From contig CAYWSB010000149.1 in the NCBI GenBank assembly GCA_964460465.1, forward strand, positions 1 to 12,854: a stretch of 12,854 nt of DNA, read 5' to 3'. The notes under the pieces are model-generated. The model was not told the origin of the DNA and made no database searches. It saw only the letters and a list, made by a program, of their open reading frames with translations. This document shows, piece by piece, positions 5,961-11,615 of the stretch. Numbering within the stretch: position 1 is the stretch's first letter; the number at the start of each line of letters is the position of its first letter. The DNA is from SLRI01 sp964460465 (GTDB taxonomy: Bacteria > Pseudomonadota > Alphaproteobacteria > Geminicoccales > Geminicoccaceae). A program made the translations under genes and the position numbers.

Positions 5961-6632
5961 ATGGTCGGGACGATGACCCGCGCCGAGGCGGCGGAATGGA
6001 TCGAGTATGCCAAGCGCGATCCGCAGATCATGGCCGCCTACCTCGACAAGAACCATCCGGCCCACGAAGCGGTCCAGACCTACGCCAGCCGTCTCTATTA
6101 CTGGCTCGAGGAGCACCCGCAGGATGTCTACGGCAACCCGGTGCCGGCCGAGCAGATGCCCGGCTTCTGCCCCCTCGGGCCATGGGGCCGGCGGTGGCTG
6201 GAAGCACAAGAGGAGCTCATGCTGGCGCGGACGACGATTGCCATCGCCGGACCGTCGCATCCCTATAACGACCGCAACCACGTCGACCACGAGGCGGCGC
6301 AGGAGGAGATGCTCGGTCTCTACCGGAGGCTGGAGGAGCTCGAGGGCATGAGCGACATCCCGGATCCGCCCGAGGATACCAGCGCGCTCGCCAGGATCGA
6401 GGCCATGCGCGCCGAGATCGCCGCCGATCCCGAGCACCCCTATCGCAATCCCTCGCATCCGGGCCACGAGGCCGCCAATGCCGAGATGGCGGCTCTCTAC
6501 GCCGAGGCCTATCCCCCGGACCCTGCCGATGACAGCGACCAGTCTGGCGGGGATCTGGCCATCGCCGAAGCCGCCTATGGCGGCGATGACGTAGGCGGCA
6601 GCGAGACCGCCTACGGCGACGATCATGCATAG
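5961..6632 (+). CDS. Phage-like protein with three HP.H-EAA repeats, 223 aa
   Basis: A repeated motif occurs three times: residues 25-45 (DKNHPAHEA...SRLY), 99-121 (HPYNDRNHVDHEAAQEEM, then LGLY) and 158-180 (HPYRNPSHPGHEAANAEM, then AALY). The pattern HPY-x4-H-x2-HEAA-x3-M-x2-LY resembles short repeats I remember from phage structural and accessory proteins, but I know of no established function. The C-terminal 35 residues are rich in Gly, Asp and Ala with two AYG-D units and look disordered. AAAGGA lies six bases before ATG 5961. It follows the helicase gene by 34 bases in the same operon, so a role in replication or copy control is possible but only inferred. Confidence 0.82.
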   Translation: MVGTMTRAEAAEWIEYAKRDPQIMAAYLDKNHPAHEAVQTYASRLYYWLEEHPQDVYGNPVPAEQMPGFCPLGPWGRRWLEAQEELMLARTTIAIAGPSHPYNDRNHVDHEAAQEEMLGLYRRLEELEGMSDIPDPPEDTSALARIEAMRAEIAADPEHPYRNPSHPGHEAANAEMAALYAEAYPPDPADDSDQSGGDLAIAEAAYGGDDVGGSETAYGDDHA

Positions 6633-6657
6633 CCCCTTCGGAAAGGAGCCGACCTTC

Positions 6658-7374
6658 ATGCGTTCACGATTTGCCGCCCTCCTTGCCGGCGATACCGGCT
6701 CGGAGCCTGCCGCCCAGGAGCGGGGTGAGCTGCTCGCCCAGATCGAGGACCGCCTGGCCCAGGCAGAAGGCGAGCGAGCGGGCCTCGAGGAGCGGCTAGC
6801 CGAGCTGGCCTTTCGGGTCGAGACGGGTGACGAGACCGCTCAGGACGAGCTCGCATCAAGCCGGTCCCGCATGGCCATGATCGAGACCCGCCTCCGGGAT
6901 CTTAAGGCGGCTTCCGTTGAGGCGCGCCGGCGCCGTGAGGCTTCAGTCGAAGCCGAGAGGACGGCGAAGATCGAGGAGCAGAGGGCGATGCTGCACCGGC
7001 TGCTCGAGGACCGCCTGGCCGCGGCCGGCGAGGCGGACAGGCTGATGGGCGAGCTGGTGGCGGAGCTCACCCGCTTCGAGCAACTCGGCATCGAGGCGGA
7101 GAAGGCACGCTTGACCCTGCGCTCAACCCTGGCCGAGGCGGGATTGGCGTTAGGGCCAGCCATTCATGCCGCCTACCTGCCGCTGACGGGGCGGCAAGTG
7201 CAGGCGCGCTTCCTGAGCGTGGCCGGCGGCCTCGGCCTGCGACAGTGGTTCGAGCCAGCCTTCAGCCTCGCGTGCCTGGCCAAGCCGCCTCCGACCTCGC
7301 TGGTTGAGGTCGAGCGGAAGGCTCACGCCGAGCTGCTCCAGACGGTTTCGCCGGCGGAGCCGACACCGGCCTGA
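6658..7374 (+). CDS. Coiled-coil protein of the helicase operon, 238 aa
   Basis: Residues 20-160 are a nearly continuous charged heptad-bearing coiled coil (for example LLAQIEDRLAQAEGERAGLE and RRRREASVEAERTAKIEEQR). The remainder, 163-230, is a compact mixed region with GLALGPAIHAAYLPLTGRQV and GLGLRQWFEP. The protein has no signal peptide or membrane segment. AAGGAG (6643-6648) nine bases upstream fixes ATG 6658 over the in-frame ATG 6625, which overlaps the previous gene. It is the last gene of the operon and is followed by a terminator-like hairpin. I recognise no family; scaffolding or DNA-segment-handling roles are guesses. Confidence 0.82.
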   Translation: MRSRFAALLAGDTGSEPAAQERGELLAQIEDRLAQAEGERAGLEERLAELAFRVETGDETAQDELASSRSRMAMIETRLRDLKAASVEARRRREASVEAERTAKIEEQRAMLHRLLEDRLAAAGEADRLMGELVAELTRFEQLGIEAEKARLTLRSTLAEAGLALGPAIHAAYLPLTGRQVQARFLSVAGGLGLRQWFEPAFSLACLAKPPPTSLVEVERKAHAELLQTVSPAEPTPA

Positions 7375-7417
7375 TCTTTTCCTCGCTCGCTCCGTTTGCC
7401 TTGCCTCTCCAGGCGAG

Positions 7418-7457
7418 AGCGCCGCCGCCCCTTGGGTGAGCGGCGCTTCGCTTGTTT
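7418..7457 (+). terminator. Probable terminator of the helicase operon
   Basis: AGCGCCGC (7418-7425) pairs perfectly with GCGGCGCT (7440-7447) around a 14-base loop, followed by TCGCTTGTTTT. It lies 43 bases after the last stop codon of the operon. The T-tract is imperfect. Confidence 0.55.
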
Positions 7458-7530
7458 TGGCTTCCCCTCCCCGGGGGCCTCGCCCCCCGTCGTCCCCCTG
7501 CTTGGTTCTTCGCGACGACGAGGAGGGTTG

Positions 7531-7823
7531 GGTCCAGGCGCGGTCCAAGCGGGTCCATGCGCCCCGCGCCGGGAGCGAGCATGAAAAGGTGATGACTTTC
7601 AAGAGGATGAGAGATCGCGTCCAGGCAGTCCAGGTGAACGCCAACTTTTTCCTATGATTTTCTCTTTCCTCCTTCCGTTCCCGTTTTTCTTTTCATACGC
7701 GCGATAAGTAGGAAGTCACCTGGACCACCTGGACCAACCCAACAAGTCATTGATACAGAATGAGATTTTTCAGAGAGACCATGGACCGGCACCTGGACCG
7801 GCACCTGGACCGGCACCTGGACC
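7531..7823. repeat. Converging GTCCAGG / CCTGGAC heptamer arrays around an AT-rich tract
   Basis: On the left the heptamer reads GTCCAGG: exact at 7532, 7619 and 7628, with near copies at 7543 and 7553. On the right only its complement CCTGGAC appears: 7719, 7728, 7792, 7804 and 7816. Spacing within groups is 9 to 12 bases, about one helical turn. The inner pairs form a 19-base inverted repeat (7619-7637 and 7716-7734, 17 of 19 matching) around 78 bases that are strongly pyrimidine-rich on the plus strand. There is no convincing gene in 7375-7780. The layout suggests a protein-binding site with an unwinding element, such as a second origin, a centromere or a recombination region. Confidence 0.7.
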
Positions 7824-7885
7824 AGGAGCGCGCCAGGCTGCTCCCCGCAAGCTACCGCAAAATCCGCCTCTGCGCTCCGCCATAA
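7781..7885 (+). CDS. Possible 34-aa micro-ORF with DRHL repeats
   Basis: The 12-base direct repeats are a multiple of three, so from ATG 7781 they encode MDRHLDRHLDRHLDQERARLL, cut here to the repeat part, with a stop at 7883. Upstream AGAGAG is too close to be a good ribosome-binding site. The repeat more likely exists as DNA binding sites, and this ORF may be a by-product. No family is known. Confidence 0.2.
   Translation: MDRHLDRHLDRHLDQERARLLPASYRKIRLCAPP
7782..7817 (+). repeat. Three perfect 12-bp tandem repeats TGGACCGGCACC
   Basis: Exact copies begin at 7782, 7794 and 7806, and a fourth partial copy (TGGACC) at 7818. They form the right edge of the converging array. Unit length of 12 bases means copy number can change without shifting any reading frame. 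Confidence 0.9.
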
Positions 7886-7910
7886 ACTACACAAGTGCTG
7901 CGGTATTCAA

Positions 7911-7936
7911 TATAAATGGGGGGCTCTAGAGACCCC
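7911..7936 (+). promoter_or_regulatory. -10 box and near-perfect operator before the HTH gene
   Basis: TATAAA at 7911-7916 is followed at once by GGGG-g-CTCTAGAG-a-CCCC (7919-7936), an 18-base palindrome with a single mismatched pair. It lies where a repressor would block a promoter. No convincing -35 box is seen. The HTH protein encoded next is the obvious candidate ligand, by inference. Confidence 0.5.
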
Positions 7937-8065
7937 TCACTGCCATGACCGCCTCGCCCGTTAGCACGGCCGCACCGTTTTTGCTCCCAAGCCGCCAGAA
8001 CGCGGCCGAGGCCGCAACCGCCTGCGACGACCGGGGATGGCGGCGACCTGTTCGCCGCCGCGGGC

Positions 8066-8329
8066 TTGGCGCCGGTCCAGGCGCCGGAAAGGCCGACGAC
8101 GGCGCCGGCGGCAGGCGACGTCGTACTGCGTGAGATCGAGGTCGAGATCTTCCCGGACGGGACCATGACCCGCGAGAACGCAGCCCGCTACCTCGGCATC
8201 TCGGTGCACACTTTGGCGGGCTGGGCGCACCTCAAGACCGGGCCGCGCTACATGAAGCTGCGGCGCAAGACCTACTACCGGAAGGCCGACCTCGACGCCT
8301 GGAAGGCCTCCCGCTTCGCTGGCGGCTAG
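8066..8329 (+). CDS. Excisionase-type helix-turn-helix DNA-binding protein
   Basis: The C-terminal 55 residues (MTRENAARYLGISVHTLAGW, then GPRYMKLRRKTYYRKADLDAW) are a MerR/excisionase-type winged helix, HTH_17 family. Such proteins are small repressors or recombination directionality factors. The start is uncertain: TTG 8066 has no ribosome-binding site, ATG 8165 would leave only the DNA-binding domain, and a better start, ATG 7945, is in another frame. The frame used here stays open back to 7949 and reads DLFAAAGLAPVQ just before the TTG, which looks coding, so a one-base frameshift near 8000-8040 is likely. The gene ends tail to tail, overlapping the stop codon of the serine recombinase. 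Confidence 0.75.
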   Translation: MAPVQAPERPTTAPAAGDVVLREIEVEIFPDGTMTRENAARYLGISVHTLAGWAHLKTGPRYMKLRRKTYYRKADLDAWKASRFAGG

Positions 8330-8943
8330 GGCGCGGCGGAGGCCTGCGTTTCGGCCCTGATCCGCTGCACCACGCTCGAGCCGCAGCCGAGCTCGCGGGC
8401 GATCCTGTTGATGCCCTTGCCGCCCTCGGCGAGAGCAGCGCGGATGGCAGCTTCGGTGGACCGAGACACGGTCGGGCGGCCGAGACGCTTGCCCTGCGCC
8501 CGCGCCCGCTCAAGACCGGAGCGGACCCGTTCCACGATCATCGCCCGCTCGAATTCGCTGAACACGCCGAGCATCTGGAACATCGCCTTGCCCGCCGGCG
8601 TCCCCGTGTCGAGGCCCTGGACGTGGAGGTAGAGGTCGCAGCGCGCCGCCTGCATCTCAGCGAGGAAGGAGACCAGGTCCTGCAGGGAGCGGCCGAGGCG
8701 ATCGACCGACCAGGCCATGACCCGGTCGACCTCGCGGCGGACGATGGCCTTGTGCAGGGCGTCGAAGGCAGGGCGCAGGCTCCGGCCCTTGGCCCCGGAG
8801 ATGCCGGCATCGACGAAGCGGGCGACGACGGTCCAGCCCGAACGATCAGCGATAGCCTCGAGCTCGCGGAGCTGGTTGTCGACCGTCTGACCGTCGGTCG
8901 AGACCCGGGCGTAGATGCCGACACGCTTGCCGACGGTCGTCAT
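8326..8943 (-). CDS. Serine recombinase (resolvase/invertase family)
   Basis: This 205-aa site-specific recombinase has a complete N-terminal catalytic domain. GIYARVSTDGQTVDNQ (9-24) carries the nucleophile Ser15 and the conserved Arg13; AWSVDRLGRSLQDL (77-90) holds the DRxxR residues; and the long E-helix (FSEFERAMIVERVRSGLERA) leads to GKRLGRP (151-157) and a C-terminal helix-turn-helix (about 165-197). The size is that of small resolvases and invertases, not of large transposon integrases. ATG 8943 is chosen because GGAAGGAG lies about ten bases upstream; ATG 8973 is in frame but less well placed. A 28-bp palindrome 51 bases upstream is a candidate crossover site. The likely job is resolving plasmid multimers; DNA inversion is possible. 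Confidence 0.93.
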   Translation of the reverse strand: MTTVGKRVGIYARVSTDGQTVDNQLRELEAIADRSGWTVVARFVDAGISGAKGRSLRPAFDALHKAIVRREVDRVMAWSVDRLGRSLQDLVSFLAEMQAARCDLYLHVQGLDTGTPAGKAMFQMLGVFSEFERAMIVERVRSGLERARAQGKRLGRPTVSRSTEAAIRAALAEGGKGINRIARELGCGSSVVQRIRAETQASAAP

Positions 8944-8994
8944 GGCGGCGAGGCTCCTTCCTGGCCTGGACATGCGGCAAGACTACCACGAAGC

Positions 8995-9022
8995 CATGCG
9001 GAAAACACTCGTTTACCGCATG
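8995..9022. other. Candidate recombination (res/crossover) site
   Basis: The arms CATGCGGaAAAC and GTTTaCCGCATG are inverted with one mismatch around ACTC, giving a 28-base site whose central dinucleotide is CT. This is the size and form of crossover sites of small serine recombinases. A further half-site-like CATGCGGCAA lies at 8971-8980 between the palindrome and the gene. Distance to the recombinase start is 51 bases, typical of resolvases that regulate themselves from the site. The link is inferred. Confidence 0.6.
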
Positions 9023-9056
9023 ATGCTGACGGGCCCGCGGAAGCCGCACCGGCCCT

Positions 9057-9108
9057 GGCTTTGGCGATGCCGGTTTCGGGAGGGTTTCCCGTATGGCCCG
9101 CCAAAGCC
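9057..9108. repeat. Long inverted repeat upstream of the candidate res site
   Basis: GGCTTTGGCG (9057-9066) pairs perfectly with CGCCAAAGCC (9099-9108). Inside, CGGGA (9077-9081) pairs with TCCCG (9087-9091). It could be an accessory recombinase site, a terminator-like structure or the trace of a lost element. No T-tract follows on either strand. Confidence 0.5.
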
Positions 9109-9463
9109 TGGCCGGGGGTGGAACGTTCCCATCGCAGACCCCCGCCGACACGAGGTCCGTCTTCCGGGTTTTCCTCCGGACGTTTCCCCGCAGGCCTGCC
9201 GGGCAAATCGGCGGATGCCCCTCACCCCCCTCGAAATATCCGGAACGACCCCCCCACCCCCCAAGGGCGCCGCGCGCCTGTGGTGTGGAGGGGTGTGTCT
9301 GAGACGTAGCGACCCAAGCCGATCCAATCCTCGTCGAACGCCGCAAGGCGAAGATGGGCGCGGGCCGAGGCGGGCGGCCGGGGGTGGCGAACCGGGGTGC
9401 GGACGTCGGTATCGGGAGCATCGTGCGACCGGGAGTGGCGCCAGGCCGAGCGCGCGCTTTCAG
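9109..9463. other. Gene-free GC-rich region with G/C tracts
   Basis: No frame gives a protein with sensible composition or a ribosome-binding site. Cytosine runs at 9218-9221, 9225-9230, 9249-9255 and 9257-9262 mean four guanine tracts on the minus strand, which could form a quadruplex. The rest looks like decayed or never-coding DNA. Confidence 0.5.
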
Positions 9464-9720
9464 TCAGCGCGGAGGTTCGAGCCGGCTTGAAGGCCTCCTC
9501 AGGGAATTGGCGACGCGCACGGCGGTCACCTCTTGGCGCTTGGACATGCCGGCGGCCTCCGCGGCCTGACGTTGGGAAACGGTATCGCTACCGGCACCGT
9601 TTCCACTCGGCCCCCCGCCCCTGCGGGCCGGTCCGGAACTCCGTCAGCAGCTGGCCGCAGCGGCGGATCGCCCTGGCGCGGATGCGAATGGCAAGCTTGA
9701 GCAGGCTCTCGTCGTGCGGC
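9464..9720 (-). pseudogene. Frameshifted remnant of a conserved hypothetical gene
   Basis: Read on the minus strand, one frame gives DESLLKLAIRIRARAIRRCG followed by QLLTEFRTGPQGRGAE and then stops; a second frame takes over with SDTVSQRQ followed by AAGMSKRQEVTAVRVAN, then degenerates to a stop at 9464. From memory, these blocks occur in this order (an RR.GELL segment, then S.RQAAE.AGMSKRQEVTAVRVAN) in a hypothetical protein of alphaproteobacterial phages and genomic islands; its function is not known to me. At least one frameshift separates the blocks and the C-terminus is lost. An internal duplication lies upstream. It is non-functional debris, probably of mobile-element origin. Confidence 0.5.
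9635..9661. repeat. 27-bp direct repeat, copy 1 (partner 9783-9809)
   Basis: GGAACTCCGTCAGCAGCTGG and the seven bases after it recur exactly at 9783-9809, 148 bases away. Similarity continues for about 30 diverged bases, so the duplicated unit was near 57 bases. On the minus strand both copies encode IRIRARAIR; copy 2 carries one extra base that shifts the frame. It duplicates part of the pseudogene. Confidence 0.85.
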
Positions 9721-9782
9721 CTGCTTCTGCGACCTGGGGTCGGTGCCGTCCTTAGGTCGATCCGATCGAACGCCTGGCGCCT

Positions 9783-9809
9783 GGAACTCCGTCAGCAGCT
9801 GGCCGCAGC
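9783..9809. repeat. 27-bp direct repeat, copy 2 (partner 9635-9661)
   Basis: This is the second copy of the repeat described at 9635-9661. The flank from here to about 9840 diverges from copy 1 by scattered substitutions and one indel, suggesting an old duplication within decaying sequence. Confidence 0.85.
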
Positions 9810-9873
9810 AGGCGTATCGCCCGCGCCCGGATCCGAATGCGCCCGGCAAGGGCCAGCCAGCTCCGTAGCCCAC

Positions 9874-9907
9874 TTGCATAACACATTGTTATTGCTCATA
9901 ATTATGA
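9874..9907 (+). promoter_or_regulatory. Candidate promoter with 12-bp palindrome
   Basis: TTGCAT (9874-9879) and CATAAT (9897-9902) are 17 bases apart in an AT-rich island. The -10 box lies inside the perfect palindrome TCATAATTATGA (9896-9907). The spacing and AT content fit a promoter for the gene starting at 9945. The palindrome also reads equally well on the other strand. Confidence 0.45.
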
Positions 9908-9944
9908 CTGTTCATGGACCAGCTGCGAACCATAGGTGCTGACG

Positions 9945-10616
9945 ATGTTCCACCGGCCGATGGCCATGCCACCCGCCGCCGACGGGGTTCTTGCGCCTGG
10001 CTGCCCGGTCCGGGTTCTGGGGCAGGCGGGGGGCTGGTACTGCGTCTACGACGTCGCCGGCAGCCTGCGCGTGCTGACCCCTCGCCAGCACAGCTACCTC
10101 TCCCTGCTCGATCTGCTCGGCTCCTGGGGGCGCCTGCTCTGGCCGGCGCCGAAAGGCAGCCTGCGCGCCTTCGACGCCAAGGCCGCCGCCGCCGGCCTAG
10201 TCACCGCGGCCGGGGCCGCCACCGCCGCCGCCTGGCAACACCGCCTCGATAGCCGCGGCGAGATTGCCCGCGGCTGCCCGGTGCATGCTCTTGGCTTCGC
10301 CCGCGCCGGCCCCGCCGGATCGTCGGCCGTGGCCGTCAGGGCCCCCGCTTGCGTCTACGCCATCGCCGCCGCCGGCCCAGCCCGCCCGGGCCTGCACGTC
10401 CTGAGCTCGGTGCGGCACAACCGCTTCCAGATCAGGCTGCTGTTCCTCTCGCATCCTGAGTGGCTGGAGCACCTCTGGCCTCTGCCAACCGGCCGGCGGC
10501 ACACATGGGATGCCGGTGCCGCCGCCGGCGACCTGCTGGCGGCTTCCATGCGCTGTACCGGCCCCACGGCCGAGGTCGTGCCGTTCCGAAAGCCGCCGCC
10601 GCCCGGCGGGCGGTAA
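9945..10616 (+). CDS. Orphan protein resembling the N-terminal domain of phage primase-helicases
   Basis: This 223-aa protein begins with PPAADGVLAPGCPVRVLGQ (9-27) and WYCVYDVAGSLRVLTPRQHS (31-50), which resemble the small domain at the start of large phage/plasmid primase-helicase proteins (cPV..LG...Y...D..G.lr.L..re...). A region like RAFDAKAAAAGLVTAAGAAT (74-93) follows, as in that domain. The rest (110-223), including FQIRLLFLSHPEWLEHLW, I do not recognise. No helicase motif is present. AGGTG about six bases upstream favours ATG 9945; GTG 9936 is an alternative. The plasmid's helicase at 4226 lacks this type of domain. A CCGCCC/GGGCGG hairpin spans the last codons. The family link is a weak resemblance recalled from memory. 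Confidence 0.65.
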   Translation: MFHRPMAMPPAADGVLAPGCPVRVLGQAGGWYCVYDVAGSLRVLTPRQHSYLSLLDLLGSWGRLLWPAPKGSLRAFDAKAAAAGLVTAAGAATAAAWQHRLDSRGEIARGCPVHALGFARAGPAGSSAVAVRAPACVYAIAAAGPARPGLHVLSSVRHNRFQIRLLFLSHPEWLEHLWPLPTGRRHTWDAGAAAGDLLAASMRCTGPTAEVVPFRKPPPPGGR

Positions 10617-10668
10617 GGTCCTCGCCGGAAGGAAATCCCGTCTTCGGGAGGTGGGGCCACAAGCGGGC

Positions 10669-10696
10669 TTGACATTAACCTACCACTGTTTATATT
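10669..10696 (+). promoter_or_regulatory. Strong sigma70-type promoter of the PadR cassette
   Basis: A perfect TTGACA (10669-10674) and TATATT (10691-10696) are 16 bases apart in an AT-rich stretch, the best promoter match in the window. CCAC (10683-10686) and GGTGG (10701-10705) flank the -10 box as an inverted pair, a possible site for the regulator encoded next. Confidence 0.75.
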
Positions 10697-10769
10697 AATC
10701 GGTGGAACGCCCCGCAAGGGGCATCACAGCCAAGAAAAATGGGTACAGGTGGACGAGGAAGGAACCGAC

Positions 10770-11147
10770 GTGCATGCCGAGATCATCGGGTTGGTACAGG
10801 CAGCTGTGCTGCGACACATAGAAAGCAACCCAGAAAGGTCTTATGGCTTTGCTATTGCCGAGGACGTGTCCAAGGCAATAGGGAGAGACTTTTCTGATGC
10901 CCAGATCTACGTATCCCTGCGGAGGCTAGAGGATAGAGGTCTCATAGCAAAACGCGAAGATTATCCTGCAGCGTCGACTCCCAAGATGAGGGGGCGCCCG
11001 CGGAAATTCTACCTAGTTACGTCTAGGGGAAGAAAGGCGTTGCAGGAAGCGGGTGTATATACCCTCATCGAGGGATTCCCTAATGGAAGAAAGGCCTCCA
11101 ATGAAGGAATCCTCGATAAGCCGCTTGTCCCCTCCATGGTGGGTTAG
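10770..11147 (+). CDS. PadR-family transcriptional regulator
   Basis: The 125-aa product has the PadR winged-helix layout: an N-terminal helix, YGFAIAEDVSKAIG (25-38), the recognition segment SDAQIYVSLRRLEDRGLI (42-59), and the wing GRPRKFYLVTSRGRKAL (75-91). PadR proteins usually repress their own operon and often respond to phenolics or stress. GTG 10770 is chosen because AGGAAGGA lies six bases upstream; GTG 10749 would add seven residues. The tail after residue 95 is not part of the family. GC content is about 50 percent here against some 70 percent in neighbours, so the cassette came from elsewhere. The next gene overlaps its 3' end, so the two are likely co-expressed from the promoter at 10669. 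Confidence 0.87.
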   Translation: MHAEIIGLVQAAVLRHIESNPERSYGFAIAEDVSKAIGRDFSDAQIYVSLRRLEDRGLIAKREDYPAASTPKMRGRPRKFYLVTSRGRKALQEAGVYTLIEGFPNGRKASNEGILDKPLVPSMVG

Positions 11148-11385
11148 GGCGGTTCTTTATACAGCTTACTGGCCTGGAGACCATAGAGACTTCAGAATTG
11201 GTCTCCAGCGCAAGTATCTGCGAGACGTGAAGCGGATCGGTAAGAAGGGCGCAAACAGAAGGGCCCGGGAGCGAGGGATACAGTTCGCTCAGTCGTCTGC
11301 TCTTAGGTTCCTGAGAGTAGGCGTTGTCCTAGCCAAGCTAGGAGCGGCGCTGAGTAAGTTAGTCGCTGCGCAGATTGTGCGCTAG
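11101..11385 (+). CDS. Small basic hypothetical protein downstream of PadR regulator
   Basis: I do not recognise this 94-aa protein. It contains WWVRAVLYTAYWPGDHRDFR (13-32, aromatic-rich), a basic run IGLQRKYLRDVKRIGKKGAN, and a C-terminal hydrophobic-basic helix (LRFLRVGVVLAKLGAALSKL) that could associate with a membrane. AAAGG lies six bases before ATG 11101; ATG 11083 with GAGGG upstream is nearly as good. It overlaps the end of the PadR gene by 47 bases in a different frame. Overlap, shared low GC content and a common terminator mark the two genes as one transferred unit. As the only co-transcribed partner, it may be the regulator's target. Confidence 0.7.
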   Translation: MKESSISRLSPPWWVRAVLYTAYWPGDHRDFRIGLQRKYLRDVKRIGKKGANRRARERGIQFAQSSALRFLRVGVVLAKLGAALSKLVAAQIVR

Positions 11386-11425
11386 CAGTCGAGGGACAAG
11401 CGGTAAGTTATCGTGGAGTGTCCAA

Positions 11426-11458
11426 AGGCCCGGCCCGCGCCGGGCCTCTTCTTTTTTT
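11426..11458 (+). terminator. Strong factor-independent terminator
   Basis: AGGCCCGGC (11426-11434) and GCCGGGCCT (11439-11447) form a perfect nine-pair stem around CCGC, followed by CTTC and seven T residues. It ends the PadR cassette about 40 bases after the last stop codon. The partition operon approaches from the other side. Confidence 0.92.
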
Positions 11459-11465
11459 GGTGCTT

Positions 11466-11615
11466 CTACCCTTCGCCGCTGTCGAGCGCCTTGCTGAACG
11501 TGTACTGGACCCAGGCGCTGCGGCTGACGCCGCGCCACTTCGCAGAGGCGCGCTCAAAGCCGCCGATCAACGACAGGAACCGTGGCTCGAAGGCCGAGGC
11601 CGCGCGGGCCGGTAC
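11466..11615 (-). pseudogene. Remnant of a second RHH partition gene (C-terminal fragment)
   Basis: This fragment directly continues the reading frame of the 99-aa gene after its TAG stop. It encodes 49 residues, the last 21 of which (GVSRSAWVQYT-F-SKALDSGEG) equal the C-terminus of the RHH protein except for Leu to Phe. The first 28 residues are unrelated to it. Without the N-terminal strand it cannot form a ribbon-helix-helix dimer. It is best read as the scar of a duplication or recombination in the partition locus. Read-through of the TAG would fuse it to the 99-aa protein. Confidence 0.75.
11470..11535. repeat. 66-bp direct repeat, copy 1 (partner 11927-11992)
   Basis: Sixty-five of 66 bases match the 3' end of the RHH gene 457 bases away in the same orientation. 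Near-identity means the duplication is recent or kept alike by recombination between copies. Recombination between them would delete the 99-aa gene. Confidence 0.95.

Noticed and set aside
5652..6659. 335-codon minus-strand open frame opposite the helicase end and the repeat protein
   Set aside because: It covers two well-supported plus-strand genes and has repetitive Gly/Val/Arg composition typical of antisense shadows.
7782..7823. Possible CRISPR array from the 12-bp tandem repeats
   Set aside because: The repeats are contiguous without spacers, far too short, and no cas gene is present.
7652..7895. Minus-strand ORF with VQVP repeats
   Set aside because: It only mirrors the 12-bp repeats and has no start signals; the repeat itself is annotated.
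8623..9309. 228-codon plus-strand open frame opposite the recombinase
   Set aside because: It begins inside the antisense of the recombinase catalytic domain and runs into intergenic DNA with no recognisable protein.
9526..9879. 117-codon minus-strand ORF over the pseudogene
   Set aside because: It is in a third frame; the recognisable protein blocks lie in the other two frames.
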